A stretch of 64,000 bases of DNA, from assembly GCF_009758175.1 (NCBI RefSeq), contig NZ_WRPM01000038.1:1-64000 (forward strand), given 5' to 3'. Below are positions 55,396-63,884 of this stretch, one piece after another. Under the pieces are notes generated by a model, which did no database searches, was not told the DNA's origin, and worked only from the letters and a program-made list of their open reading frames with translations. The stretch comes from Nesterenkonia alkaliphila. GTDB taxonomy: Bacteria > Actinomycetota > Actinomycetes > Actinomycetales > Micrococcaceae. Position numbers and translations under genes: made by a program. Numbering within the stretch: position 1 is the stretch's first letter; the number at the start of each line of letters is the position of its first letter.

Positions 55396-56331
55396 TCAGG
55401 TGACCGCAAGAGGCTGCGGAGCCTGCCGCCGGCGGCGCAGCAGCCGGCTCAGCATGCGGCCGTCCTCGGCGCTGAGCGAGGCGGTGACCCGGTCCAGGAA
55501 CACGGCGAGCATCACCACGCAGAGCCCGGCCTCCAGGCCGCGGGCCAGGTCCAGCCGGTTGATAGCCCCGACCACGACGCCGCCCAGGCCGCCGCCGCCC
55601 ACAAAGCCGGCGAAGACAGCCATGGACAGGGCCAGCATGATCACCTGGTTGACGCCGGCCATGATGGTCTTGACCGCCAGCGGCAACTGGATCCGGAAGA
55701 GGATCTGCAGGCCAGTGGAGCCGAAGGCGTGCCCGGCCTCGACCACCTCGGAGTCCACCTGCCGGATGGCCAGCTCGGTGAGCCGGACCCCCGGCGGCAA
55801 CGCGAAGATGATGGTGGCCAGGATGCCGGCGGGCATGCCGAGGCCGAACATGAACAGGGTCGGGATGAGCCAGACCAGCGCCGGCATGGTCTGCATCAGG
55901 TCCAGCACCGGTCTGACCCCCCGGGAGACGGTCTGGCTCTTGGCCGCCAGGACGCCCAGCGGGATGGCGATCAGCAGCGCGACCACCACCGCCACTGCGA
56001 CCATCGCCAGGGTCTGAAGCGACTGCTCCCAGAGGTCCACGCTGACGATGAACAGCATCAGCGGCACGGTCAGCGCCGCCAGCTTCCAGTCCTTGGCCAG
56101 CCAGGCGATCAGGGCGAGGATCGCGGTGAGGATCAGTGCATCCGGGCCGGCGAGCAGCTCGGCCAGCCCCTCCGCGGAGGTCTCGAAGGCGATGTCCGCC
56201 CAGTCGATCAGCCGGCTGAAGGTGTCCTGGAACCAGTCGAACCCGGTCTCCAGCCATTCGCCGACCGGCAGCCGCGGGATGCCGGTGCCCTCGGTCTCCT
56301 CCGCAGCCAGCGGCAGGGTGCTCAGGCTCAT
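55396..56331 (-). CDS. proW: Glycine betaine/proline ABC transporter permease
   Basis: A 311-residue permease. After a short periplasmic N-terminus it has about six to seven hydrophobic segments. The canonical EAA-like loop is visible around RQVDSEVVEAGHAFGSTGLQILFRIQLPLA (about 194-223), and MAVFAGFVGGGGLGGVVVGAI and the conserved LVWLIPTLFMFGLGMPAGILATIIFALPP segments are ProW-like. The ATG at 56331 overlaps the ATPase stop by four bases. Works with proV and proX for osmoprotectant uptake. Confidence 0.93.
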   Translation of the reverse strand: MSLSTLPLAAEETEGTGIPRLPVGEWLETGFDWFQDTFSRLIDWADIAFETSAEGLAELLAGPDALILTAILALIAWLAKDWKLAALTVPLMLFIVSVDLWEQSLQTLAMVAVAVVVALLIAIPLGVLAAKSQTVSRGVRPVLDLMQTMPALVWLIPTLFMFGLGMPAGILATIIFALPPGVRLTELAIRQVDSEVVEAGHAFGSTGLQILFRIQLPLAVKTIMAGVNQVIMLALSMAVFAGFVGGGGLGGVVVGAINRLDLARGLEAGLCVVMLAVFLDRVTASLSAEDGRMLSRLLRRRRQAPQPLAVT

Positions 56332-57563
56332 GCCGCCACCTCCTCGGGAACAGTGGTGAAGGGCCCCGAGCTGGGGTCGGCCAGAGCGCTGAGCAGGGTG
56401 ACCCGGGGGATCACGCCCTGCAGCCGCCCGCTGCCGTCGACCACGGCCAGCCCGGCCGCATGCTCGGCGGCGGCGTTGAGCAGCTCGGCGAGCACCGTCT
56501 CCGGCGCGGTGGTGGGCATGGGCCGGATGAGGCCGTCCAGGGTGTCCCTGCCGATAGCGACCCCTTCGGCGGCGTCGTGCTCGTAGATCACACCCAGCAG
56601 CTGCTTGGACTGGTCCACCACGCACAGCGCGGTGGTCTGGTGCTCACGCATCAGCCGGTGGGCGGCGCGGGGGCCCTGCTCGGCCCCCAGCAGGGCGACC
56701 GGCGGCTCCTTGACGTCTCCTGCGGTGAGCACCCGGGTGCGGTCCACGTCCTGGATGAACTGGGCCACGTAGTCGTTGGCAGGGTCGTTGAGGATCTGCT
56801 CGGTGGTGCCGTTCTGCACAATCCGGCCGTCGCGCATCACGGCGATCCGGTTGCCCAGACGCATCGCCTCGTTGAGGTCGTGGGTGATGAAGACGATGGT
56901 CTTGCCCAGTTCCTGCTGCAGCTCCAGCAGCTGGTCCTGCATCTCCTTACGGATCAGCGGGTCCAGGGCGCTGAAGGCCTCGTCCATGAGCATCAGCTCG
57001 GTCTCGGCGGCCAGTGCGCGGGCCAGGCCCACCCGCTGCTGCATCCCGCCGGAGAGCTCATGCGGGCGCATATGCCCGTAGCCGCCCAGACCCACCAGGC
57101 GCAGCGCCTCCTCGGCCCGGCGCTCCCGCTCGGCCCGGTTGATCCCGCGCACCTCCAGTGCGTAGGCGGCGTTCTGGCCTACTGTGCGGTGCGGCATCAG
57201 CGCAAAGTGCTGGAAGACCATCGCCATCTTCTCCCGGCGGATGCGGCGCAGCTGCCGGGGGCCCGCGGCAGTGATGTCCTCGCCGAAGATCTCCACCGTC
57301 CCGTCGGTGGGCGGCTGGATGCCGTTGAGGGTGCGGATCAGCGTGGACTTCCCGGAGCCGGAAAGGCCCATCACCACAAAGATCTCCCCGGGGGCCACCT
57401 CAAAGCTGGCGTCGATGACGGCAGCTGTGCCCAGGGGCTTGACGTCCTCGCGGCTGGCTCCCTCCTTGAGCCTGCGCACAATGGTTTCGGGCCGTCTGCC
57501 GAATGCTTTGTACACATTCCGCACACTGACCGCAGCGTCGGATCTATTCGTATTTTCTGGCAA
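56328..57563 (-). CDS. proV: Glycine betaine/proline ABC transporter ATP-binding protein
   Basis: A 411-residue ATPase of the OpuA/ProV type. Walker A GLSGSGKST, signature LSGGMQQRVGLARAL and Walker B LMLMDEAFSALDP are intact. The C-terminal ~130 residues contain two CBS domains (KQLLGVIYEHDAAEG and GRLQGVIPRVTLLSAL), which in OpuA sense ionic strength. The TTG start at 57563 follows a GAGGAG about 17 bases upstream; a nearby alternative is not better. It heads the proV-proW-proX operon and is divergent from the regulator at 57681. Confidence 0.93.
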   Translation of the reverse strand: MPENTNRSDAAVSVRNVYKAFGRRPETIVRRLKEGASREDVKPLGTAAVIDASFEVAPGEIFVVMGLSGSGKSTLIRTLNGIQPPTDGTVEIFGEDITAAGPRQLRRIRREKMAMVFQHFALMPHRTVGQNAAYALEVRGINRAERERRAEEALRLVGLGGYGHMRPHELSGGMQQRVGLARALAAETELMLMDEAFSALDPLIRKEMQDQLLELQQELGKTIVFITHDLNEAMRLGNRIAVMRDGRIVQNGTTEQILNDPANDYVAQFIQDVDRTRVLTAGDVKEPPVALLGAEQGPRAAHRLMREHQTTALCVVDQSKQLLGVIYEHDAAEGVAIGRDTLDGLIRPMPTTAPETVLAELLNAAAEHAAGLAVVDGSGRLQGVIPRVTLLSALADPSSGPFTTVPEEVAA

Positions 57564-57611
57564 GTCTATGGACTCCTCATGCGTGTGATCTCATCTGCCA
57601 AGCTATCAAAC

Positions 57612-57624
57612 TCACTTTGTGTGA
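57612..57624 (+). promoter_or_regulatory. Candidate operator in the proV/ramB intergenic region
   Basis: TCAC-TTTGT-GTGA is a small inverted repeat in the 117-base gap between the divergent proV and RamB-type genes. It contains CACTTTG, shared with the candidate RamB box before aceA. A TACACT hexamer (57669-57674) stands six bases before the regulator's ATG. Confidence 0.4.
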
Positions 57625-57680
57625 TATGGGTCACTCCTTTACCCGGGCCTCCGGGAGCGGATCTGGCCTACACTTGGCCC

Positions 57681-59138
57681 ATGCGCGCACCGGAGCTCAC
57701 AGGGGACGACGCCGCCCTGGACCTGATTGCCCTGGGCCGCCGGGTGCGGCACCTGCGCAAGAAGCAGGGCATGACCCTGGATGATCTGGGAGAGGCCGTG
57801 GGCACTGCACCCAGCCAGCTGTCCCTGCTGGAGAACGGACGGCGCGAGCCCAAACTCTCACAGCTTCACCAGCTGGCACGGGTCCTGGGTGTCAGCACCG
57901 AGGACCTGCTTGGGGCCGAACCCCCCTCCAAGCGCGCGGCCCTGGAGATTGAGCTGGAGAAGACCCAGCGTGGCCCGCTCTACGCGGCTCTGGGGCTGCC
58001 CACCGTGCGGATCTCCAACCGGCTGCCCATGGATGTGCTGGAGTCCCTGGTGGCCCTGCAGCGTGAGGTCGCCCGGCGCCTCGAGGAGCAGGCCGCCACC
58101 CCGGAGGAGGCCCGCCGAGCCAATACCGAGCTGCGCGAGGAGATGCGCGCGCGCAACAACTACTATCCGGAGATCGAGGCTCAGGCCGCTGAGCTTCTGG
58201 AGAGCGTGGGCTACAGCTCCGGGCCTCTGGGGCATCATATCGCCGCTCGGATCGCCGAACATCTGGGCTTCTCCATCCGGTTCGTGCCCAATCTGCCCAA
58301 CTCCACCCGCTCGGTCACCGACCGGAAAAACCGCATCATCTACCTCACCCAGGGCCGTTCCCGGGACTGGGACGCCCGCTCGGTGCTGCTGCAAGCCCTG
58401 GGCCACCATGTGCTGGGCCACACTGAGCCGCGGGACTACTCCGAGTTCCTCAGCCAGCGGGTCTACACCAACTACTTCGCTGCAGCACTGCTGATGCCTG
58501 AGCGCACTGCGGTGGAGCATCTGACCGAGGCCAAGGGCGCCAAGCAGCTGGCCATCGAGGATCTCCGCGACGCCTTCGCCGTCAGCTACGAGTCCGCCGC
58601 CCACCGGTTCACCAATCTGGCCACTGAGCACCTGGGCATCACCTGCCACTTCCAGAAGGTGCACGAGTCCGGCATCATTCACAAAGCCTATGAGAACGAC
58701 GGCGTGAGCTTCCCCACCGACCACACTGGGGCCATTGAGGGGCAGACCGTCTGCCGGCGCTGGACTTCACGGGAGGTCTTCGAGGTAGAGGACAAGTTCC
58801 GCTCCTTCAACCAGTACACCGACACTCCGGCCGGGACCTACTGGTGCACCGCCCGCACCGAAGGGCACTCCTCGGGGATGTACTCGCTGTCCATCGGAGT
58901 GCCTTTCGAGCACGCCAAGTGGTTCCGCGGCAAGGACACGCAGGCCCGCTCGTCCTCCGGCTGCCCGGATGACCCCAGCTGCTGCCGCACGCCCCCGCCC
59001 GAGTTGGCCGAGCTATGGGCCGGCGCAGCCTGGCCGGCCACCCGGGCCAATACCCACCTGCTGGCCGCAATGCCGCAGGGCGCCTTCCCTGGGGTGGACA
59101 CCACTGAGGTCTATCAGTTCCTGCAGCGCCATTCCTAG
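57681..59138 (+). CDS. ramB: RamB/ScfR-type regulator (XRE HTH + ImmA/IrrE-like domain)
   Basis: A 485-residue regulator of the short-chain fatty acyl (ScfR) family. The N-terminal XRE helix-turn-helix (about 20-76: LGRRVRHLRKKQGMTLDDLGEAVGTAPSQLSLLENG) is followed by a coiled-coil-like linker and an ImmA/IrrE-related domain (about 155-300). There the usual HExxH reads ALGHHVLGH, so it is probably a sensor and not a protease. The C-terminal ScfR region has SSGCPDDPSCCR (a conserved Cys cluster, about 433-444). In Corynebacterium RamB represses acetate and glyoxylate-shunt genes; here isocitrate lyase lies 5.4 kb away. The ATG at 57681 seems leaderless. The long open frame preceding it is a shadow of proV. 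Confidence 0.9.
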   Translation: MRAPELTGDDAALDLIALGRRVRHLRKKQGMTLDDLGEAVGTAPSQLSLLENGRREPKLSQLHQLARVLGVSTEDLLGAEPPSKRAALEIELEKTQRGPLYAALGLPTVRISNRLPMDVLESLVALQREVARRLEEQAATPEEARRANTELREEMRARNNYYPEIEAQAAELLESVGYSSGPLGHHIAARIAEHLGFSIRFVPNLPNSTRSVTDRKNRIIYLTQGRSRDWDARSVLLQALGHHVLGHTEPRDYSEFLSQRVYTNYFAAALLMPERTAVEHLTEAKGAKQLAIEDLRDAFAVSYESAAHRFTNLATEHLGITCHFQKVHESGIIHKAYENDGVSFPTDHTGAIEGQTVCRRWTSREVFEVEDKFRSFNQYTDTPAGTYWCTARTEGHSSGMYSLSIGVPFEHAKWFRGKDTQARSSSGCPDDPSCCRTPPPELAELWAGAAWPATRANTHLLAAMPQGAFPGVDTTEVYQFLQRHS

Positions 59139-60397
59139 ACCCGGGGCAGCACTCCGGTGGCATCGTTGACCCAGCCACGGGTACGACGCCGCGCCACCCC
59201 CTGCCGTACCGAGAACTTCCCGTGCACCAGCCAGTACAGACCCAGGGTGAGCACCACCACAGCCGCGCAGCCGGCGTACATCACGTGGTAGCCGAAGGCC
59301 TCCACCACCGGTCCCAGGGCCAGCGGGGCGAAGCCGAAACCCATATCCATCATGATGAAGAAGGTGGAGATCCCGATGCTGATCCGATGGGTGCGCAGCT
59401 TGGAGGCGATGACCGCCTGGATCGCCGGCAGCAGGGCCCCGAACCCGAACCCGGCCAGCACCCCGGCAGCGATCATCACGCCCTGATGGGGAGACCAGGC
59501 CAGCAGGCCCATTGAGACGATGAACCCGCCCAGGGCCGGCATGATCACCACATTGTCTCCATAACGGTCCTGAATCCGGCCCATGAACAGCCGGGCCACC
59601 AGCATGGTGGCCGCATAGACCACAAAGTAGATGCTGGCTGCGTCCGTCATCCCCAGGGACTGGGCGTAGCCGTTGAGGAAAGTCATCACCGAGGCGAAGG
59701 TGAGGCCCAGCAGCATCGCCACCACGGCGATCGGGAAGACCCGGGGCTCAATCACATCAGAGGGGCCCAGCCGCAGCCGCTCCCGCAGCGGAGTTCCGGG
59801 CTGCTTCACCTCCGGGGTGCGGATGAGGCAGGCGAAGAGGAAGGACAGGGCCGAGATCAGCGAGACCGCCGTGAACATTCCGGTGTAGCCGTAGACCGCC
59901 GTGAGCTGGATGGCTGCCAGTGGGCCCAGGGCCGGTGGCAGCGAGTTGGCCAGCAGATAGTAGCCGGAGCCCTCCCCGCGCCGGGAGCGGGGGATGATGT
60001 CGAAGACCGCTGAGGTCAGGGCAGTCTGGCCGAAGCCCAGTGCGATGCCGTGGAACAGGCGCAGTGCGATCAGCCAGCCGTAGGAGTCGATGACCGGATA
60101 GGCCACCCCGGCCAGGGTGAAGATCAGCAGGCAGATCACCAGAATAGGTTTGCGGCCCAGGGTGTTGACGTACTTGCCGGCGAAGAACCGGGCGCCGAGG
60201 GCACCCACCACAAAGGCGCTGGCGGCGAAGCCCGCCGCCGTCTCGCCGGCACCGAACTCAGTGGCCGCATAGACGGCCATCGCGGTGACCAGGATGAAGA
60301 AGACGGTGGTGATGCAGAGGTTGATGAGGATCGCCAGCGCGAAGTTCCAGCTGAACAGTTTTTCTTTCGTATCCTGATCCTTGGCATCCTGACTCAC
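59135..60397 (-). CDS. Major facilitator superfamily transporter
   Basis: A 420-residue MFS permease with about twelve hydrophobic helices. The MFS loop motif between helices 2 and 3 is seen as GALGARFFAGKYVNTLGRK (about 66-84), with the second-half equivalent FMGRIQDRYGD (about 261-271). The pattern is of the general sugar/drug-efflux type and the substrate cannot be stated. The start is GTG at 60397. It is divergent from pxpA, whose proposed start lies 29 bases away. The 3' end overlaps the regulator gene by four bases. Confidence 0.88.
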   Translation of the reverse strand: MSQDAKDQDTKEKLFSWNFALAILINLCITTVFFILVTAMAVYAATEFGAGETAAGFAASAFVVGALGARFFAGKYVNTLGRKPILVICLLIFTLAGVAYPVIDSYGWLIALRLFHGIALGFGQTALTSAVFDIIPRSRRGEGSGYYLLANSLPPALGPLAAIQLTAVYGYTGMFTAVSLISALSFLFACLIRTPEVKQPGTPLRERLRLGPSDVIEPRVFPIAVVAMLLGLTFASVMTFLNGYAQSLGMTDAASIYFVVYAATMLVARLFMGRIQDRYGDNVVIMPALGGFIVSMGLLAWSPHQGVMIAAGVLAGFGFGALLPAIQAVIASKLRTHRISIGISTFFIMMDMGFGFAPLALGPVVEAFGYHVMYAGCAAVVVLTLGLYWLVHGKFSVRQGVARRRTRGWVNDATGVLPRV

Positions 60398-60426
60398 ACA
60401 CTGATTCTTTCATGAAGGGGCTCACC

Positions 60427-61206
60427 GTGGCCGCCCAGCCCAGCATTGACCTCAACGCCGACCTCGGCGAGAGTTTCGGATCCTGGCAGATGGGCCAGGA
60501 CACCGCCATGCTGAGCCTGGTCTCCAGCGCCAATATCGCCTGTGGCTTCCACGCCGGTGACCCTGTGACGCTGCGACGGACCACCCAGGCCGCCGCCGAG
60601 GCCTCCGTGACGGTGGGTGCCCACCCCGCCTATCGGGACCTGGCCGGATTCGGCCGCAGATTTGTGGACGCGGCGGCCGAGGAGCTCACCGCCGATGTGT
60701 TGTATCAGCTCTGCGCCCTGGACGGCATTGCCGCCGCTGCCGGAACCGGGGTCCGCTACCTCAAGCCCCATGGTGCCCTCTACCACGCATGCCACAGCCA
60801 CCCGGGCCACGCACGGGCTGTGGTGGAGGCGCTCACCGCCTTTGCTGAAGCCACCGGCCGGGCGCTGCCGCTGCTGCTGGCCCCCGGCGCTCTGGCTCAC
60901 CGGCTGGCCGCGGAACGGGGTCTTCCCACCCCGCAGGAGATCTTTGCTGACCGGGCCTACCAACCGGACGGTACGCTGGTCTCCCGGCGCGCACCAGGTG
61001 CCGTGGTCACCGATATCCCTGCGGTGGCCGAGACAGTCCAGCGTTATGCAGAGGAGGGCACCATCATCGCTGCCGACGGCACCAGCCTGCAGATCCAGGC
61101 CCAGAGCATCTGCCTGCACGGGGATACCCCCGGTGCGGTGGCCATAGCAGAGGCGGTGCGCGGGGCACTCTCCGGCGCTGGGGTCGTCGTCGAGAGCTTC
61201 GTCTGA
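60427..61206 (+). CDS. pxpA: 5-oxoprolinase subunit A (LamB/YcsF family)
   Basis: A 259-residue PxpA, which with PxpB and PxpC hydrolyses 5-oxoproline to glutamate with ATP. The signature IDLNADLGESFGSW and IACGFHAGDPVTLRRT are exact, and KPHGALYHACH and ADRAYQPDGTLVSR also fit. The GTG at 60427 is preferred because AAGGGG lies six bases upstream; an in-frame ATG 15 bases earlier (60412) has no ribosome-binding site. The stop shares one base with the ATG of the pxpB-pxpC fusion (TGATG). Confidence 0.93.
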   Translation: MAAQPSIDLNADLGESFGSWQMGQDTAMLSLVSSANIACGFHAGDPVTLRRTTQAAAEASVTVGAHPAYRDLAGFGRRFVDAAAEELTADVLYQLCALDGIAAAAGTGVRYLKPHGALYHACHSHPGHARAVVEALTAFAEATGRALPLLLAPGALAHRLAAERGLPTPQEIFADRAYQPDGTLVSRRAPGAVVTDIPAVAETVQRYAEEGTIIAADGTSLQIQAQSICLHGDTPGAVAIAEAVRGALSGAGVVVESFV

Positions 61207-62936
61207 TGGAAACCCTGCTCCGCGTGGGCCAGCGGGCCCTGCTGGCCGAGTTCGGCTCTGCTGCCGAAGTGCTGGCCTTTCACCGCCACCTGTCAGCTAA
61301 ACCGCTGACTGGGCAGCTTGAGGCGATCCCCGCAGCCAGGACTGTTCTGCTGAGCTTCCGTACCCGGCTGCAGGCCCAGGAGGCCCAGCGGCAGCTGCGC
61401 CGTATCCGGCTCCGACCCGGGGCTCCGGAGGAGGGCCGGGAGGTGGAGCTCCGTGTCCACTACGACGGTGCGGACCTCGAGACCGCCGCCCAGCATCTGG
61501 GACGCAGCGTCCAGGGACTCATCGACTGGCACAGCAGCACCCGCTGGATGGGCGCCTTCGGCGGCTTCGCCCCCGGATTCACCTACTGTCTGCCGGAGCA
61601 ACTGGTGGCAAAGCGCCGGCTGCGAAAATCTGATCTCGCCGCCGCCGTACCGCGGCTGCAGACCCCTCGCACCGAAGTGCCGGCAGGGGCAGTGGGGCTG
61701 GCCGGGGAGTTTTCCGCCGCCTACCCGCGCAGCAGCCCGGGAGGCTGGCAGCTGATCGGCACTACTGACGCCCCTCTCTGGGACATCAACCGAGCCGAGC
61801 CGGCCCTGATCCGCCCAGGGGACACGGTGCGCTACCGTCCGGTCCCCGAACGGATCACCGTGAGCTCTGGGACACAGACAGGCCTGCCTGCAGTACCAGC
61901 CAGCGATGTGGTGCTGGAAGTGCTGACACCTGGTCCGCAGACTCTGCTGCAGGATCTGGGCAGGCCCGGCCACGGCGAGCTCGGCGTCCCGCGCTCTGGG
62001 GCGGCCGATCTGCAGGCCCTGCGCCAGGCCAACCAATTGGTCGGCAACCCGGAGGAGGCAGTCGGCTTCGAGACCCTCTACGGTGGACTCGAACTGGCGG
62101 TGCAGCAGACCTCGATACTGTCCGTCACCGGCGCCGAAACCAGCCTGACGATCATTACCCCGGCAGCGCCGGCGACCTCCAATATGGCTTCCGGCAGCAC
62201 CGGCCAGCCCGAACAGACCCGGGAGGTCCCGCTGCGGGCGCCCTTCCTGATCTACGCCGGGGAGCGGCTGCGACTGAGCACCCCGAGCCGTGGACTGCGC
62301 AACTATGTGGCCGTTTCCGGGGGAGTGGCGGCGCCGGCAGTGCTGGGCAGCGCGGCCACAGATCTGCTCTCCGGTCTCGGACCGAAGCCGGTCTCCGCCG
62401 GTCAGCGCTTCGCCCTGGTCGGAGCCCCTTCAGGATTCGTAGGAATCGCCGATGTTGCTCGAACTGCGCTCCCGGAGCCCGGGGTCCCGGCCACCCTGCG
62501 GTTCGTCCCGGGCCCGCGGGATGAATGGTTCGCCGCCAAGCACGGAAATCCGGGGCTGGAAGCCCTGCAGTCGCTGACCTGGGAGGTCTCTGCAGACTCG
62601 AACCGGATCGGACTGCGCTGTACTGGTCCCGGCGGCGGGCAGGATTCGGCCGCCGCCCCCGGGGTCGCTGCTGGCAGCAGTTCGGGGACCGTCACGGAGC
62701 CTCCTATAATGCGCACTCAGGAGGGGGAGCTGCCCAGCGAGCCGGTGGTGCGCGGGGCCATCCAGGTCCCGCCCTCAGGCCAGCCGGTGGTGTTCCTGGC
62801 AGACCACCCGGTGACCGGCGGCTACCCGGTGATCGGCGTCGTCGTCAGTGAAGACCTCGGCCTGGCCGCCCAACTGCCCCCCGGGACCGAACTCCGCTTC
62901 CGTGCCGTGGATCCCCTTACCCTCGACGCCCTGTAG
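61206..62936 (+). CDS. pxpBC: Fused 5-oxoprolinase subunits B and C (KipI-KipA type)
   Basis: A 576-residue fusion. Residues about 1-215 are PxpB (KipI, allophanate hydrolase subunit 1): TVLLSFRT, WMGAFGGFAPGFTYC (the catalytic GFxPGFxY) and PRLQTPRTEVPAGAVGLAG are visible. Residues about 229-576 are PxpC (KipA, subunit 2): VLEVLTPGPQTLLQDLGRPGHGELGVPRSGAAD and YVAVSGGVAAPAVLGSAATDLLSGLG. In many bacteria these are separate genes. It is coupled to pxpA; the complex recycles 5-oxoproline, a damage product of glutamate/glutamine. The DUF368 gene follows ten bases later. Confidence 0.93.
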   Translation: METLLRVGQRALLAEFGSAAEVLAFHRHLSAKPLTGQLEAIPAARTVLLSFRTRLQAQEAQRQLRRIRLRPGAPEEGREVELRVHYDGADLETAAQHLGRSVQGLIDWHSSTRWMGAFGGFAPGFTYCLPEQLVAKRRLRKSDLAAAVPRLQTPRTEVPAGAVGLAGEFSAAYPRSSPGGWQLIGTTDAPLWDINRAEPALIRPGDTVRYRPVPERITVSSGTQTGLPAVPASDVVLEVLTPGPQTLLQDLGRPGHGELGVPRSGAADLQALRQANQLVGNPEEAVGFETLYGGLELAVQQTSILSVTGAETSLTIITPAAPATSNMASGSTGQPEQTREVPLRAPFLIYAGERLRLSTPSRGLRNYVAVSGGVAAPAVLGSAATDLLSGLGPKPVSAGQRFALVGAPSGFVGIADVARTALPEPGVPATLRFVPGPRDEWFAAKHGNPGLEALQSLTWEVSADSNRIGLRCTGPGGGQDSAAAPGVAAGSSSGTVTEPPIMRTQEGELPSEPVVRGAIQVPPSGQPVVFLADHPVTGGYPVIGVVVSEDLGLAAQLPPGTELRFRAVDPLTLDAL

Positions 62937-62945
62937 GCTTCCCCC

Positions 62946-63884
62946 GTGAAGGACAAGAACGACCACACCCCGGCCCAGCAGCAGTACCGGCGGACATCCA
63001 TCGGCGGCAATGTGATTCGCGGCGGACTGATCGGCATCGTAGAGACCGTACCGGGGGTCTCCGGCGGCACCGTGGCCCTGGTGGTGGGCATCTACGGCCA
63101 GCTCATCGACTCCGCCTCGGCCATCGTCTCCGCGGTCCGCAGCCTGATCACCGGCCCAGACCGGGCGCAGAGCTTCCGCACCCAGATGTCACTGGTGCAC
63201 TGGTCGGTGGTGATCCCGGTGATTCTCGGAATGCTGCTGGGCCTGTTCACCGCAGTGCAGTTCATCGGCGGCTGGGTGGAGAGTCATCCCGAGCTGACCC
63301 GCGCCGCCTTCTTCGGCATGGTGCTGGTCTCCTTGGCAGTGCCGTTCCGGATGGCCCGCGGCTCTGCCGGAGGGCGTCTGGCCGCAAGGCACTGGCTCAC
63401 CGGACTTGTGGCTGCCGCAGTGACATTCGTGCTGGTCTCCCTGCCCCCCGGGCAGGTGGAGCCGCGCTGGTGGATCGTGCTGCCAGCGGCGGCAGTAGCT
63501 GTCTCCGCACTGCTGCTGCCCGGACTCTCCGGGTCCTTCCTGCTGCTGACCTTCGGGCTCTATCAGTCCACCATCGCCGCCGCCCGGGACCTGGACCTCA
63601 GCTACCTGGCGGTGTTCTTCGCCGGGATGATGATCGGGCTGGTGAGCATCGTCAAAGGGCTCAAATGGCTCCTTGACTACCACCACACCGTGACCATGGT
63701 GGTGCTGGCCGGGGTGATGCTCGGGGCGCTGCGCACCCTCTGGCCCTGGCAGACTGAGGACCGCGGACTGCTGGCACCGGATGAGCTGCTGGCACCTGCG
63801 GCTGGGTTGGCAGCTGCCGGGGCGGGCGTCGTCGCCCTCCTGCTTCTGGTGGACTGGCGGCTGGGCCGCCGCACTACCGCCTGA
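62946..63884 (+). CDS. DUF368 membrane protein (PopT-like undecaprenyl-phosphate translocase)
   Basis: A 312-residue polytopic protein of the DUF368 family, with about eight to nine hydrophobic segments and an internal repeat of the re-entrant motif: RGGLIGIVETVPGVSGGTVALVVGIY (about 20-45) and LLLPGLSGSFLLLTFGLYQS (about 188-207). DUF368 has been shown to flip undecaprenyl phosphate (PopT) in Vibrio cholerae and Staphylococcus, so a role in carrier-lipid recycling is likely. The GTG start is at 62946, next to the pxpBC stop. Its stop overlaps the 3' end of thymidylate kinase by 11 bases. Confidence 0.9.
   Translation: MKDKNDHTPAQQQYRRTSIGGNVIRGGLIGIVETVPGVSGGTVALVVGIYGQLIDSASAIVSAVRSLITGPDRAQSFRTQMSLVHWSVVIPVILGMLLGLFTAVQFIGGWVESHPELTRAAFFGMVLVSLAVPFRMARGSAGGRLAARHWLTGLVAAAVTFVLVSLPPGQVEPRWWIVLPAAAVAVSALLLPGLSGSFLLLTFGLYQSTIAAARDLDLSYLAVFFAGMMIGLVSIVKGLKWLLDYHHTVTMVVLAGVMLGALRTLWPWQTEDRGLLAPDELLAPAAGLAAAGAGVVALLLLVDWRLGRRTTA

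Noticed and set aside
56460-57680. The long rightward open frame that precedes and includes the RamB-type gene
   Set aside because: The first ~407 codons are the antisense shadow of proV and have no protein-like motif; the real gene begins at the ATG at 57681.
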